Below are positions 35,358 to 44,081 of a DNA stretch of 64,000 nucleotides, piece after piece. Each line of letters starts with the position of its first letter. The first letter of the stretch is position 1. Location: contig NZ_CP033926.1 of the NCBI RefSeq assembly GCF_003815775.1, forward strand, positions 3,844,001-3,908,000, written 5' to 3'. Below the pieces are notes generated by a model. It was not told the origin of the DNA, ran no database searches, and saw only the letters and a list, made by a program, of their open reading frames with translations. The stretch is from Chryseobacterium joostei (GTDB lineage Bacteria > Bacteroidota > Bacteroidia > Flavobacteriales > Weeksellaceae). The translations under genes were made by a program, and so were the position numbers.

Positions 35358-35957
35358 TTACAAATCATCAAACCAATCTTCTTTATTTTTATGATAAAAA
35401 ATCTGCTTTTTATTCATGATTTTATATTCAATTCCAATGCTGTCTTTATTAGCACTAACGAGCTTTGCTTCCTGAATAGACTCGTTTCGTTCATCACTTG
35501 AGATATCAATTGAAGGACGTTGTATAACCTTTTCCAAAACTTCTACATAAGGAGTTTTACTGATTCTTTTTTCAAAAATACCTTTCTGTTGATAGATTGC
35601 TATTTGCGGCTTAGATAATGCTCCGGGACGATGTCTCTCAATTCGGTACTCATCATTAAGCGAAATCCTTTGATAGCTGTCAATAGTTGAAAAATAACTG
35701 AGAAGAGCAAAGAAAGGAATCATCATGGGCAGAATACTCAAAATAATCCCAGCTACCAAAAGACCAAAATAAGCTTTAATCGCTTTTTTCTTCCAAAGTT
35801 TGATGATGATAAAGACTGTCATTGCCAGCCATAGCCATCCGATGATTTTATCGGTGTAATATCCTCTGTAACTGTATTGATTAAAATTTAAAACAACTTC
35901 ACTCAGGAAAATTAAAGTCATCACCAGATAAGTGATCACTATATTTCTGTTTTTCAT
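35358..35957 (-). CDS. Small membrane protein of unknown function, 199 aa
   Basis: There are three hydrophobic helices in the N-terminal half (~5-25, 35-55, 65-95) and a polar C-terminal half of ~100 residues (SLNDEYRIERHRPGALSKPQIAIYQQKG...). This second half is probably a soluble domain on one side of the membrane. I see no known motif. It lies 9 nt downstream of the dtd gene on the same strand, so the two are likely cotranscribed, though no functional link is obvious. Confidence 0.75.
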   Translation of the reverse strand: MKNRNIVITYLVMTLIFLSEVVLNFNQYSYRGYYTDKIIGWLWLAMTVFIIIKLWKKKAIKAYFGLLVAGIILSILPMMIPFFALLSYFSTIDSYQRISLNDEYRIERHRPGALSKPQIAIYQQKGIFEKRISKTPYVEVLEKVIQRPSIDISSDERNESIQEAKLVSANKDSIGIEYKIMNKKQIFYHKNKEDWFDDL

Positions 35958-35966
35958 TTTGTCTAA

Positions 35967-36416
35967 TTAACTTTTTGTAATGGAATCCATAATGATGGTA
36001 ACTGGCCCGTCATTGATCAATGAAACCTTCATATCCGCTCCGAAAATACCGCTTTCAGTTTTAAGACCAGACTTTGCTATTTCTTCTTTAAAATAATCAA
36101 ATAATGGAATGGCCTTATCAGGTTTGGCCGCTTTAATGAAAGAAGGGCGGTTGCCTTTTTTGTAATCTGCAATCAAAGTAAACTGGCTAATGCACAGAAT
36201 CTCTCCTGAGATATCTTTCACCGAAAGATTGAGTTTGTCATCTTCATCACCAAAGATCCTGAGGTTTACTACTTTTTGTACCAGCCAGTCAGCATCTGTC
36301 TTTTCATCATTCTCATCAATACCTACCAGCAGCATTAAGCCTTTACCAATTTCACCAACTATTTTTCCGTCTACTTTTACGCTGGCTTCTGAGACTCTTT
36401 GTATAACGATTTTCAT
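35967..36416 (-). CDS. dtd: D-aminoacyl-tRNA deacylase
   Basis: This enzyme hydrolyses D-amino acids from mischarged tRNAs. The 149-aa protein has the family length and motifs: [33 protein letters not shown] at the start, [20 protein letters not shown] with the SQFTL and GNRPSF blocks, and the C-terminal [11 protein letters not shown] with the catalytic GPVT. It lies 1 nt downstream of the preceding lipoprotein gene and upstream of the 199-aa membrane protein, on the minus strand. Confidence 0.95.
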   Translation of the reverse strand: MKIVIQRVSEASVKVDGKIVGEIGKGLMLLVGIDENDEKTDADWLVQKVVNLRIFGDEDDKLNLSVKDISGEILCISQFTLIADYKKGNRPSFIKAAKPDKAIPLFDYFKEEIAKSGLKTESGIFGADMKVSLINDGPVTIIMDSITKS

Positions 36417-36417
36417 T

Positions 36418-36873
36418 TTAGTAATAAATATTTAAAACCTTGGTTACAGGATCAAAATTATAAGGATATGTTTTTGGAGGAAGAGATGTTTTGGAACCTG
36501 ACTGAGGTTCACCGGTTCTTAAGATCCATCTTGTATTGTCCTTGGGGCATAAAATTGCAATATTGTCTTTTACCTCAAGGGTCGTATTGTTGTCAGGACA
36601 TAGATGAGGTGCATTTCTATCATAGACTTTGAATCCATTCCCAACACGTACAACGATCAGTCCTCTGGTTCCGGCCTGCTGTTCGTTCACATACACCCAG
36701 CCATTATCATAGGTCAGGGCATTGTATGCAGGGAGGTTTAAATTAAGCGTAACGTTAATAGGGTTGCTGGGGAAACAGCTTACTGTATCTTCTCTGCTTC
36801 CGCATGAATTTACAGATAAATTACTGAAAATCAATAAAATGAAAATAGATAGTATCGAAAAAGTTTTTTTCAT
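36418..36873 (-). CDS. Lipoprotein with degenerate Rieske-like domain
   Basis: This 151-aa lipoprotein has the signal [25 protein letters not shown]. The mature part reads like a Rieske-fold domain ([24 protein letters not shown] ... [17 protein letters not shown]). A functional 2Fe-2S Rieske site needs two CxH-type pairs (C-x-H and C-x2-H). Here the blocks are HLCP and LCPKDN, which keep one His and two Cys but lack the second His, so a canonical cluster is unlikely. It lies 1 nt from dtd. The role is unknown. Confidence 0.75.
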   Translation of the reverse strand: MKKTFSILSIFILLIFSNLSVNSCGSREDTVSCFPSNPINVTLNLNLPAYNALTYDNGWVYVNEQQAGTRGLIVVRVGNGFKVYDRNAPHLCPDNNTTLEVKDNIAILCPKDNTRWILRTGEPQSGSKTSLPPKTYPYNFDPVTKVLNIYY

Positions 36874-36983
36874 TTCAATTTAAATTTTTATATATTTGTA
36901 AAAATTAAACGATTATAACACGTAAAACATTGTCCGGCAAATGTCGGATTATTTTTTTATACTAAAACTAAATTTTGAAAATT

Positions 36984-37454
36984 ATGGCAAGCTATGTAAC
37001 AAAGGAGGGCCTAGAGAAAATGAAAGCTGAGCTGGAACAGTTAGAAACTGTGGAGAGACCAAAAATCACTCAGCAGATCGCAGAGGCAAGAGACAAAGGA
37101 GATTTGTCTGAAAATGCAGAGTACGATGCGGCTAAAGAGGCTCAGGGGATGCTTGAAATGAGAATTTCTAAGCTGAAGGATGTTATCTCAACTTCTAAGA
37201 TTATAGACGAAAGCCAATTAGATACTTCAAAAGTTTCAATCTTAACAACAGTGAAACTTAAAAATAATGCGACTAAACAAGAGCAGGTATTTAAATTGGT
37301 ACCGGATAACGAAAGTGACCTTAAAACAGGGAAAATTTCTGTAAACACACCGATCGCAAAAGGTTTGTTAGGAAAAGCTATTGGCGAAACTGCAGAAATT
37401 ACCTTACCAAACGGTAATAAGCTTTCATTCGAAGTATTAGACATCTCTTTATAG
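36984..37454 (+). CDS. greA: Transcription elongation factor GreA
   Basis: GreA rescues backtracked RNA polymerase by stimulating transcript cleavage. The 156-aa protein starts at ATG 36984 (MASYVTKEGLEKMKAELEQLE). An N-terminal coiled-coil carries the acidic tip DLSENAEYDAAKEAQ, with the D-x3-E-x3-Y pattern of functional Gre factors, and a C-terminal FKBP-like domain follows (NTPIAKGLLGKAIGETAEITLPNG). The length is typical. The HIT gene follows ~57 nt downstream. Confidence 0.95.
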   Translation: MASYVTKEGLEKMKAELEQLETVERPKITQQIAEARDKGDLSENAEYDAAKEAQGMLEMRISKLKDVISTSKIIDESQLDTSKVSILTTVKLKNNATKQEQVFKLVPDNESDLKTGKISVNTPIAKGLLGKAIGETAEITLPNGNKLSFEVLDISL

Positions 37455-37510
37455 TCTGATACACGTTTTTTATTTCTAACTTCTAATATATAACCTCTAA
37501 CTTCTGATAA

Positions 37511-37900
37511 ATGAGCACTATATTCACAAAAATCATCAATGGCGAAATTCCCTCCTATAAAATTGCAGAGGATGAAAACTTTATCGCATTTTTAGACGCA
37601 ATGCCTTTGGTGAAAGGACATACCTTAGTAGTTCCTAAAAAAGAAGTGGATTTGATTTTTGATCTTGAAAGTGAAGAATACAAAAACCTTTGGGGATTTA
37701 CCCAAGAGGTAGCCAAGAAGATCAAAACTGCAATTCCATGTGTAAGAGTTGGAGTAGCGGTTGTAGGACTTGAAGTTCCTCATGCCCACATTCATCTTAT
37801 TCCTTTAAACCAGGTGGAGGACATGAACTTTAGAAATGAAAGATTAAAATTAACGAACGAAGAATATACAGAGATTCAAAACTCAATTATTAATTCTTAA
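37511..37900 (+). CDS. HIT family protein (histidine triad nucleotide hydrolase)
   Basis: This 129-aa HIT protein has the N-terminal STIFTKIINGEIPSYKIAEDENFIAFLD block and the catalytic histidine triad VPHAHIHLIP near residues 95-105. These enzymes hydrolyse nucleotide phosphoramidates and adenylated substrates. It is probably cotranscribed with greA, since the gap between them holds only a repetitive CTAACTTCTAATATATAAC-type stretch. It is followed by a strong terminator. Confidence 0.92.
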   Translation: MSTIFTKIINGEIPSYKIAEDENFIAFLDAMPLVKGHTLVVPKKEVDLIFDLESEEYKNLWGFTQEVAKKIKTAIPCVRVGVAVVGLEVPHAHIHLIPLNQVEDMNFRNERLKLTNEEYTEIQNSIINS

Positions 37901-37907
37901 AAACACA

Positions 37908-37943
37908 GAAAATCGTAAAAAAGAAATTTTTTACGATTTTCTT
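37908..37943 (+). terminator. Rho-independent terminator after the HIT gene
   Basis: GAAAATCGTAAAAAA pairs with TTTTTTACGATTTTC across a short GAAA-type loop, giving a long perfect stem just before clpX. Confidence 0.8.
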
Positions 37944-37970
37944 TAACATATACATATATTATTATCTCAT

Positions 37971-39158
37971 ATGAATTCAAACCAGTGTTCTTTCTGCGGC
38001 AGAAAAAGAAGTGAAGTACAGATGTTGATTTCCGGGCAGAACGGTTTTATTTGTGAAAATTGTATAGAGCAGGCGCATACTATAGTTAAAGATAGTGCGT
38101 CCAAATCAGGATATTCACCTGCAGACAATATGGAAGATCTTAAAAAACCAAAAGAAATTAAGGTATTTCTGGACCAATACGTGATTGGTCAGGACCAAGC
38201 AAAGAAACAGCTTTCAATTGCTGTATACAACCATTATAAAAGATTGCTTCATGCCCAGGATGAAAACAGGGAAGTAGAGCTTGAAAAGTCAAATATCATC
38301 ATGATAGGAGAGACGGGGACCGGAAAAACCCTGTTGGCAAAAACTATTGCCAGAGAACTTAATGTTCCTTTCTGTATTGTGGATGCCACTATTTTAACAG
38401 AAGCCGGCTATGTAGGAGAAGATGTTGAAAGTATCCTTTCAAGACTATTGATGGTAGCAGACTATGACGTGGAAAAGGCAGAAAAAGGAATTGTCTTTAT
38501 TGACGAAATTGATAAAATTGCCAGAAAATCTGATAACCCTAGCATTACAAGAGATGTTTCCGGAGAAGGAGTACAGCAGGGATTACTGAAATTATTGGAG
38601 GGAAGTATTGTAAACGTTCCGCCGCAGGGAGGAAGAAAGCATCCTGACCAAAAGTATATTCAGGTAAATACTCAAAACATTCTGTTTATTGCAGGAGGTG
38701 CTTTTGATGGTATTAAGGAAATCATCGAAAGAAGAATGAATAAGCAGGCGATTGGCTTCAGTTCTGAAAAGATCAATAAAACGGATGAAGAAGAATATGT
38801 ATTAACAAATATTAATGCAGTCGATCTTCGTTCTTTCGGGTTAATTCCTGAACTTTTAGGAAGATTTCCAATCATTACTTATCTCGATAAGCTTACGAAA
38901 GAAACGTTAGTGAGAATTATGAAAGAGCCTAAAAACTCAATCGTAAATCAATTTGTGGAACTTTTCAAAATGGATGGCACAGATTTGGTTATTACAGACG
39001 GTGCAATTGAAAGAATTGTAGAAGAAACTATCGAAAAAGGATTAGGAGCAAGAGGTCTAAGAGGGACCACTGAGAAAGTCTTGGAAGACTATATGTTTTC
39101 AATCGGAGAGGAGAAAAAGATTGTCTTAACAGAAGATAATATTTTGATTAATAGATAA
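37971..39158 (+). CDS. clpX: ATP-dependent Clp protease ATP-binding subunit ClpX
   Basis: This 395-aa unfoldase feeds substrates to ClpP. It has the N-terminal zinc-binding domain with Cys6, Cys9, Cys28 and Cys31 (CSFCGRK ... CENC), the AAA+ Walker A GETGTGKT (113-120), Walker B IVFIDEIDKIA, and the sensor segments RDVSGEGVQQGLLKLLEG and GLGARGLRG. An IGF-type loop (AIGFSSE) is present, which supports ClpP binding. It stands alone between terminators and the surface-protein cluster. Confidence 0.96.
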   Translation: MNSNQCSFCGRKRSEVQMLISGQNGFICENCIEQAHTIVKDSASKSGYSPADNMEDLKKPKEIKVFLDQYVIGQDQAKKQLSIAVYNHYKRLLHAQDENREVELEKSNIIMIGETGTGKTLLAKTIARELNVPFCIVDATILTEAGYVGEDVESILSRLLMVADYDVEKAEKGIVFIDEIDKIARKSDNPSITRDVSGEGVQQGLLKLLEGSIVNVPPQGGRKHPDQKYIQVNTQNILFIAGGAFDGIKEIIERRMNKQAIGFSSEKINKTDEEEYVLTNINAVDLRSFGLIPELLGRFPIITYLDKLTKETLVRIMKEPKNSIVNQFVELFKMDGTDLVITDGAIERIVEETIEKGLGARGLRGTTEKVLEDYMFSIGEEKKIVLTEDNILINR

Positions 39159-39187
39159 AAATGTTTTTTTTTTAAAGAAAAATATAA

Positions 39188-39195
39188 TACCTTTG
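39188..39195 (+). promoter_or_regulatory. Promoter -7 element for the T9SS protein gene
   Basis: TACCTTTG, an exact match to TAnnTTTG, 38 nt before the start codon. The -33 position is T-rich (GTTTTTTTTTTTAAAG) without a clear TTG. Confidence 0.55.
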
Positions 39196-39233
39196 CGGGT
39201 GAAGATTGTATTAACACACAAATAATTTATACA

Positions 39234-41207
39234 ATGAGAAAAAGTTTATTTGCTATAGGTCTTTTAGCAATTAGTTACTCTGTTCAGGCGCAGATACTAT
39301 GTCATGTTGACACTAATGCTAATATGTATGTGAGCGAAGGCACCCTAGTTTATAGCGGTGGAGGTGTACAAACAAGAGGTAATGGCCTTTTGGACGTGCA
39401 TGGAAATATCATGGTTGTAGGATCTGGTACGGACGCTTTTAAAACAATCGATGCTGGCGGAGGTGATAAAACCGATGGCGGAAACATTGTTTTAAGACTA
39501 AATACCCCTGCTACTTATGCGAGTTCCACGTATGGTCAGTTGTATATCGATGGATTATCCCAGTCCAATGTCACGGGTATTGTAAGTAAAGAATACTTGA
39601 CTGATAAACAAGGTACAGGCAATTACTTCCAACAGATTGCCCTTCCTTTCTTTGGAAAGGCCTACAATTCATTATCAACAGAATTAGGTAAAACATTTGG
39701 TACAGTAAGAGATATCCAAAATACTAATAATGTAAACAATGATTTGATTTTGCAATGGAATAACCTCCAAGCTAAATCTGACCATGTTACAAGTTTAGCA
39801 AGTACAACAAGCAACGGTACAGGATATTATATGTTAGGTTCTAGAAATAATAACCTAAACTTAAATGTTCCACCAACTCCTGCTTCTGTATATACGTTGA
39901 ACGGAAGACCATATGCGCCGCTAGCTTCTGTATCTTTACAGAATGGTGGAAATGTATATTTCGGTCCTAACGGTAATGGAGCAAATAGTTATGGGGAAGC
40001 TTATAACTCTTACCTTCAAGATCAGTTCGATCTCCCTAATGGAGCATGGAGCCCAACGTATGGTAAAAATATTTACCAATTTGGAAATCCATTTTTAACA
40101 AATTTAGATCTTTCAAAGATTGGTTTTATTGAAAACGGAACAGTTACAGATGGTAATAATGTTAGTAACATCATGGGTATTGAATATACTTCAGGGAATG
40201 TGGTTACTTTAGCCAATGGGTATACCTACACTACTGGTGCATTAACGCAAACGTTTAATTTAGATGGAACGCCTGTTGGAGATATTGGATTACTTATTAA
40301 ACCTATGCAGCCATTTATTATAAAGCTTAGAGATAACTCAGCGCAGACTCTGAACTTTAACACCCTTAGACGTTTCAAGAATTCAGTAAGAGCTAATGGA
40401 ACTGACTATAATGTAAATGCTGCAAGAGTTAGCAATAAATCAAACAGCGCAAGTGTTAAACAGCTTGGTGTTATTGGTCTTGATGCAAGCGGTAACGAAA
40501 TTGCACGAACTTATTATGTAGTTTCTCCTACAGCAACTACAGGACACCAGATTTCTATTGCAACTACGGTTCAGGCTGCTGCAAGTTCAGCAAGTCCAAT
40601 CGGAACATTCGAAGAAGCTTTAAATGGTGGATATGATCCTAACTACAATGCCAAATACTGGTTATACATTAATGAGGCCAGTGAAAGTAATTTCTTAGGA
40701 AAAGATATATTGCTATATAACTTTGATTATAGTAAGCCAGATAAAAAAATTGTTTCTTACAAATTTGAAATTAGAGAAAATGCTGAGCTGATCCCGGCCG
40801 GAGTACATAACTTGTCTTCAGGAATTGGATTCTTCTATAAGGCCTCTAATGGAACAGTACAAGAAGCAAAGCAGGGAGATGTTATTCCTGTAAGTTCAAA
40901 GTCATATAATTTATATTATGGAGCACCTGATAGAGGTTCTCTTGCAACTAAGGAAACAGAAACGCTTTCCAGAACGATGGTTGTTTACAACCCTGCAATT
41001 AGTAATTATATAGTTAGATTTGATCCAGATTGGAGAAAAGCAGATATTGAAGTTTATGATATGAGTGGTAAGCTTATTATCTCTAAAAAATCAGTTGATG
41101 CATCTAGGGATTTCGTAATTGAGCTAGACGGTTCAGTGAAGAGTTCTTACATTGTAAAAGTGGTTTCGGATAAAGGAGTAATAGTTAACACCAAAATCTT
41201 AAAATAA
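39234..41207 (+). CDS. Large secreted surface protein with T9SS-type C-terminal region
   Basis: The 657-aa protein has a signal peptide (MRKSLFAIGLLAISYSVQAQ) and a long Ser/Thr/Asn/Gly-rich beta-structured body, typical of adhesin- or S-layer-like surface proteins. Its last ~70 residues (MVVYNPAISNYIVRFDPDWRKADIEVYDMSGKLIISKKSVD...TKILK) look like a T9SS type A domain, although the first motif is VYNPAISNY rather than YPNP. No enzyme motif is visible. It is followed 8 nt later by the PID-CTERM mini protein, so the two are cotranscribed. Confidence 0.82.
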   Translation: MRKSLFAIGLLAISYSVQAQILCHVDTNANMYVSEGTLVYSGGGVQTRGNGLLDVHGNIMVVGSGTDAFKTIDAGGGDKTDGGNIVLRLNTPATYASSTYGQLYIDGLSQSNVTGIVSKEYLTDKQGTGNYFQQIALPFFGKAYNSLSTELGKTFGTVRDIQNTNNVNNDLILQWNNLQAKSDHVTSLASTTSNGTGYYMLGSRNNNLNLNVPPTPASVYTLNGRPYAPLASVSLQNGGNVYFGPNGNGANSYGEAYNSYLQDQFDLPNGAWSPTYGKNIYQFGNPFLTNLDLSKIGFIENGTVTDGNNVSNIMGIEYTSGNVVTLANGYTYTTGALTQTFNLDGTPVGDIGLLIKPMQPFIIKLRDNSAQTLNFNTLRRFKNSVRANGTDYNVNAARVSNKSNSASVKQLGVIGLDASGNEIARTYYVVSPTATTGHQISIATTVQAAASSASPIGTFEEALNGGYDPNYNAKYWLYINEASESNFLGKDILLYNFDYSKPDKKIVSYKFEIRENAELIPAGVHNLSSGIGFFYKASNGTVQEAKQGDVIPVSSKSYNLYYGAPDRGSLATKETETLSRTMVVYNPAISNYIVRFDPDWRKADIEVYDMSGKLIISKKSVDASRDFVIELDGSVKSSYIVKVVSDKGVIVNTKILK

Positions 41208-41215
41208 AAATTAAT

Positions 41216-41440
41216 ATGAAAACTATAAATAAACTAGTATTTGCGTTTTTTCTTTTTGCCACATTTTTGGCAAAGGCAGATATAGATGATATGCCAGTTC
41301 CAGGTGGAGGAGGTACCGGAGGACACGGTACCGGAGGAGCACCATCATCACCAATTGATATGTACGTATATTTACTTTCTATTGTAGCATTTGCATTCAT
41401 TGCATACTATACAAAGAAGTATAAAAGCGTAAAAGCATAA
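41216..41440 (+). CDS. PID-CTERM-like mini protein (signal peptide, Gly-rich stub, Pro-Ile-Asp transmembrane sorting signal)
   Basis: This 74-aa protein consists of a signal peptide (MKTINKLVFAFFLFATFLAKA), ~20 Gly/Pro-rich residues (VPGGGGTGGHGTGG), and a C-terminal tripartite signal: PSSPIDMYVY, a hydrophobic helix LLSIVAFAFIAYY, and the basic tail TKKYKSVKA. The PID motif plus helix plus Lys cluster is the pattern of the flavobacterial PID-CTERM sorting signal, thought to be handled by an exosortase-type enzyme. There is almost no cargo between the two signals. It is cotranscribed with the T9SS protein upstream. Confidence 0.75.
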   Translation: MKTINKLVFAFFLFATFLAKADIDDMPVPGGGGTGGHGTGGAPSSPIDMYVYLLSIVAFAFIAYYTKKYKSVKA

Positions 41441-41462
41441 AATTTTATTAAAATAATATCAA

Positions 41463-41490
41463 ACTCTCTGATTAGTCAGAGAGTTTTTTT
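41463..41490 (+). terminator. Rho-independent terminator
   Basis: AACTCTCTGA and TCAGAGAGTT pair across a TTAG loop, followed by T7. It ends the surface-protein unit. Confidence 0.85.
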
Positions 41491-41501
41491 ATTTTTACTC
41501 T

Positions 41502-42794
41502 ATGAAAAAGGTTTATACACTATCTGCAGTTTTAGCTGCATTTGCTCTGCAGGCTCAGTTTACAGTTACGGTTCAGGCCTCCGCAGATTTTAAAGATCAG
41601 GATGCTATTCTATATACATTAAATGGTTCAAAAGATATTATTGTTACTAAAGAACAAAGCAAGAACAATACATGGACCTTTAAATATCCAAACCACTATA
41701 TGGGGATGATGAAAGTTTATTTCCCCGGAACAAATAATACAATTAGTTTTATTTCTGAAAACAAGAATGTAAATCTTAAGCTTGAAACTCAGAATAATAA
41801 AGTTAAGGAGATTGTTTATTTGGATGAAGCCAATGATCTGATGAGTAAGCAGCAAGAGGGTTCACAAAAGAAAGAACTTATTCTGCCAGCTTTAGCCCAG
41901 ATCAAAGAATATTATAAAGACAATACAGAATTTGGAAAAGCATTGAAATTGGAGATTGACAGACTTTCAGGGAAAGCTAGTTCAATTGATGAAGCAAAGC
42001 ACCCATTCATTTCTTATTATAATACCAATTACAGTAAGTTTCTTTCTGCCCCTGTAGATTCTGCTAAAAAGGTAGATCAGGAAGAAATTATCAACTTTTT
42101 GGATAAGTCCAATGATATGCTGGAAAGTTCATCATTGCTGAGACCAGTATTGGTGTCTTATTTAAACTCTGGAGGTAACGCAAATGTTGGAGCTTCAGTT
42201 GATAAGCTTTTAGACCGTTTAAAGGTAGAGACGCCAAGAGGACAGACTGTATTATCTGAGCTTATAGACATCTTTGATGTATATGACATGGATGAGTTTA
42301 AAAATAAATATTTAAGCCAGGCCAAGAACCTTAAATGTACCATTAATGACAGACTTGCTTCTACCTTAAAATCTAATGCTAATGTGGAGATGGGAGCTGT
42401 TTTTCCTAATTATAAGTTTCAGTCAGCTACGAACACTACTGCTAAATCACTTCATGATATAAAAGCAGATAAAAAGGTTATTATTTTCTGGTCATCCACA
42501 TGTTCACATTGTGAAAGTGAGCTTCCAAAGCTATTGGAAAAATACAATGATTTAAAAACAAAAAATATACAGGTTGTTGCTTTCTCTTTAGATGTTGACA
42601 AAAACTCTTATACCAGCAAGATTGCGGCATTTCCTTGGATCAATGATTCAGAATTGAGAGGATGGAATAGTAATTATGTAGATACCTACAATATTCATGC
42701 AACACCAACGTATTTTATTTTAGATGCTAACAATAAGATAATCAGCAAACCAGATCATGTTGGTGATGTTTTAGAGTATTTTAAGTTAAAATAA
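41502..42794 (+). CDS. TlpA/ResA-like thioredoxin-family protein, exported
   Basis: This 430-aa protein has a signal peptide (MKKVYTLSAVLAAFALQAQ), a long N-terminal helical region (~30-270) without recognised motif, and a C-terminal thioredoxin-like domain of the AhpC/TSA-Redoxin type with the redox pair CSHC in IFWSSTCSHCESELPK. The cis-Pro region ATPTYFILDANNK follows. Such fusions act as thiol-disulfide reductases in the periplasm or at the inner membrane. It starts 61 nt after the previous gene, behind a terminator, so it probably has its own promoter; the tRNA gene follows. Confidence 0.88.
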   Translation: MKKVYTLSAVLAAFALQAQFTVTVQASADFKDQDAILYTLNGSKDIIVTKEQSKNNTWTFKYPNHYMGMMKVYFPGTNNTISFISENKNVNLKLETQNNKVKEIVYLDEANDLMSKQQEGSQKKELILPALAQIKEYYKDNTEFGKALKLEIDRLSGKASSIDEAKHPFISYYNTNYSKFLSAPVDSAKKVDQEEIINFLDKSNDMLESSSLLRPVLVSYLNSGGNANVGASVDKLLDRLKVETPRGQTVLSELIDIFDVYDMDEFKNKYLSQAKNLKCTINDRLASTLKSNANVEMGAVFPNYKFQSATNTTAKSLHDIKADKKVIIFWSSTCSHCESELPKLLEKYNDLKTKNIQVVAFSLDVDKNSYTSKIAAFPWINDSELRGWNSNYVDTYNIHATPTYFILDANNKIISKPDHVGDVLEYFKLK

Positions 42795-42795
42795 T

Positions 42796-42826
42796 TTTGG
42801 AGGTAAAGAAATATTTTCTATATTTG
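42796..42826 (+). promoter_or_regulatory. Promoter of tRNA-Met
   Basis: TTTG at 42796-42799, 19-nt spacer, then TATATTTG (42819-42826), a perfect TAnnTTTG -7 box. This is the clearest Bacteroidota-type promoter in the window. Confidence 0.75.
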
Positions 42827-42841
42827 CACCACCAAAAAGGA

Positions 42842-42915
42842 GGCGAGGTAGCTCAGTCGGTTAGAGCGCAGGATTCATAACCCTGAGGTCACGGGTTCAA
42901 TTCCCGTCTTCGCTA
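42842..42915 (+). tRNA. tRNA-Met (anticodon CAT)
   Basis: A complete cloverleaf: acceptor GGCGAGG/CTTCGCT (with G-T at the end and at pair 6), D-arm GCTCAGTCGGTTAGAGC, anticodon loop TTCATAA with CAT, T-arm ACGGGTTCAATTCCCGT, and discriminator A. The CCA end is not encoded. The anticodon stem has one A-C mismatch at its base next to the loop. The CAT anticodon means methionine, probably elongator Met, as the acceptor starts with a pair rather than the initiator C-A mismatch. Confidence 0.93.
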
Positions 42916-42922
42916 CAGTATT

Positions 42923-42961
42923 AAACCGCAATGCATTGATTATCAATGGTTGCGGTTTTTA
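42923..42961 (+). terminator. Long-stem terminator after tRNA-Met
   Basis: AAACCGCAA (42923-42931) and TTGCGGTTT (42950-42958) pair, and an inner CATTGAT/ATCAATG stem continues the hairpin. TTTT follows. Confidence 0.85.
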
Positions 42962-43228
42962 ATTTGTATGGTAAATGTACAGTAAATATTTTTAGGCTAT
43001 TTTATTTTCTTCTAGTTGTGTAAATAAAATTGTGGAGTTAAGAGAATTTTATAAAATTATTTGATGTTTAATATTTCTTCCTATAATTCCCGAGCCTTAA
43101 GACAATTTAAATCCAAAATAAACTGTATTGCATCAAGAAATATTTATAATAAAATTTCGAGAAATAAATATTTAAAATTTGCTAGAATTGCTTTTAGATT
43201 ATATCAGGAATATCTATTAATACTTATA

Positions 43229-43252
43229 AAAAAAACCTCAATTTGAGGTTTT
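43229..43252. terminator. Bidirectional terminator at the end of the hicB gene
   Basis: AAAACCTCAA and TTGAGGTTTT pair around a one- or two-base loop, with A and T runs on the two sides. It ends the hicAB transcript on the minus strand. Confidence 0.7.
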
Positions 43253-43798
43253 TTATTTGTTATCTGTTAAATGATGCTTTTGTTCTAGGAATTTGGATAC
43301 ATTCCTTTTATCTACTACAACATTATTATTACAATCATGTTTGAGGATTCTTTTTTTTAAAAATTTTCCATAAGAGTCAGATTCACTAGGCTCCCAATAG
43401 ACTTGAGTTATACAATCACCTAACATACTCTTAACAGAACTATATTTTTTTTCTGCAAATTTATCCTGTAACTGACTTTTTAAATAAAAATCAAATGCTT
43501 CATTTATAATTGTATTTAATTTAACGCCTCTCTCTACCGAAGTAGTAAATAACCTTTCATGAATTTCAGGTGAAGTTCTGACATTGAAAATACCTTTATA
43601 TTCTTTTTTGATAGGCATTTCATTCTCTTCACACATTTTAATATAATCTTCAACCGCAGTGATAAAATTTTTGGCGAATTCTTCTGCGTTCTCAGCTTCA
43701 TACATAACAAGACCATTTACTCCTATTAGTTTACCAAAAAACATTGTAGTTTCTTGATCGAACTCTACTGTTCCCTTGATGTCTTTATGTTCAAGCAT
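43253..43798 (-). CDS. hicB: HicB-family antitoxin
   Basis: The 181-aa protein has an N-terminal HicB-like partial RNase H fold (HKDIKGTVEFDQETTMFFGKLIGVNGLVMYEAENAEEFAKNFITAVEDYIKMCEE). A ribbon-helix-helix DNA-binding segment follows (KGIFNVRTSPEIHERLFTTSVERGVKLNTIINEAFDFYL). A longer C-terminal part (~110-181) follows without known motif. HicB neutralises the HicA mRNA-cleaving toxin and represses the operon. Its ATG lies 6 nt after the hicA stop; toxin first is the usual hicA-hicB order. Confidence 0.88.
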   Translation of the reverse strand: MLEHKDIKGTVEFDQETTMFFGKLIGVNGLVMYEAENAEEFAKNFITAVEDYIKMCEENEMPIKKEYKGIFNVRTSPEIHERLFTTSVERGVKLNTIINEAFDFYLKSQLQDKFAEKKYSSVKSMLGDCITQVYWEPSESDSYGKFLKKRILKHDCNNNVVVDKRNVSKFLEQKHHLTDNK

Positions 43799-43804
43799 AG
43801 TTCT

Positions 43805-44062
43805 TTAAATTAAGTTATTGTTTTCTAATTCTTCTATTACTGCTTTTATTTGATAGTGTTTTAAAATATCTGGATTATGTGGTTTATGTAACATTATTAC
43901 ACTCTCAATAGTTTTATTCAAAAATGATACCGCACTTCCAGATGTCCCACCTTTATTATTTTCTTCATATCCTAAAGATATTAATAAAGACTTTAGTTCT
44001 GAGTATTCAAAATCTTTCGGTTTTGATTTTAATCTAGTGATAAGTTTATCTTTTTTCGACAT
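43805..44062 (-). CDS. hicA: HicA-family toxin
   Basis: This 85-aa HicA (YcfA-like) protein starts MSKKDKLITRLKSKPKDFEYSELKSLLISLGYEE, then has GGTSGSAVSFLNKTIESVIMLHKPHNPDILKHYQIKAVIEEL. The catalytic His lies in the LHKPH block of this subtype. HicA toxins cleave mRNA in a ribosome-independent way. It is followed by hicB after 6 nt, with a perfect candidate operator upstream at 44087-44105 and a perfect -7 box TACATTTG (minus strand, 44082-44089). Confidence 0.9.
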   Translation of the reverse strand: MSKKDKLITRLKSKPKDFEYSELKSLLISLGYEENNKGGTSGSAVSFLNKTIESVIMLHKPHNPDILKHYQIKAVIEELENNNLI

Positions 44063-44081
44063 CTCATTTTTAATACTTATA

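Noticed and set aside
37455..37510. Promoter or gene between greA and the HIT gene
   Set aside because: The sequence is a CTAACTTCTAA-type low-complexity repeat; no clear -7 box or reading frame.
43061..43246. 61-aa plus-strand reading frame after tRNA-Met
   Set aside because: AT-driven, low-complexity Asn/Lys/Ile content; its end is encoded by the hicB terminator hairpin, and there is no recognisable motif.
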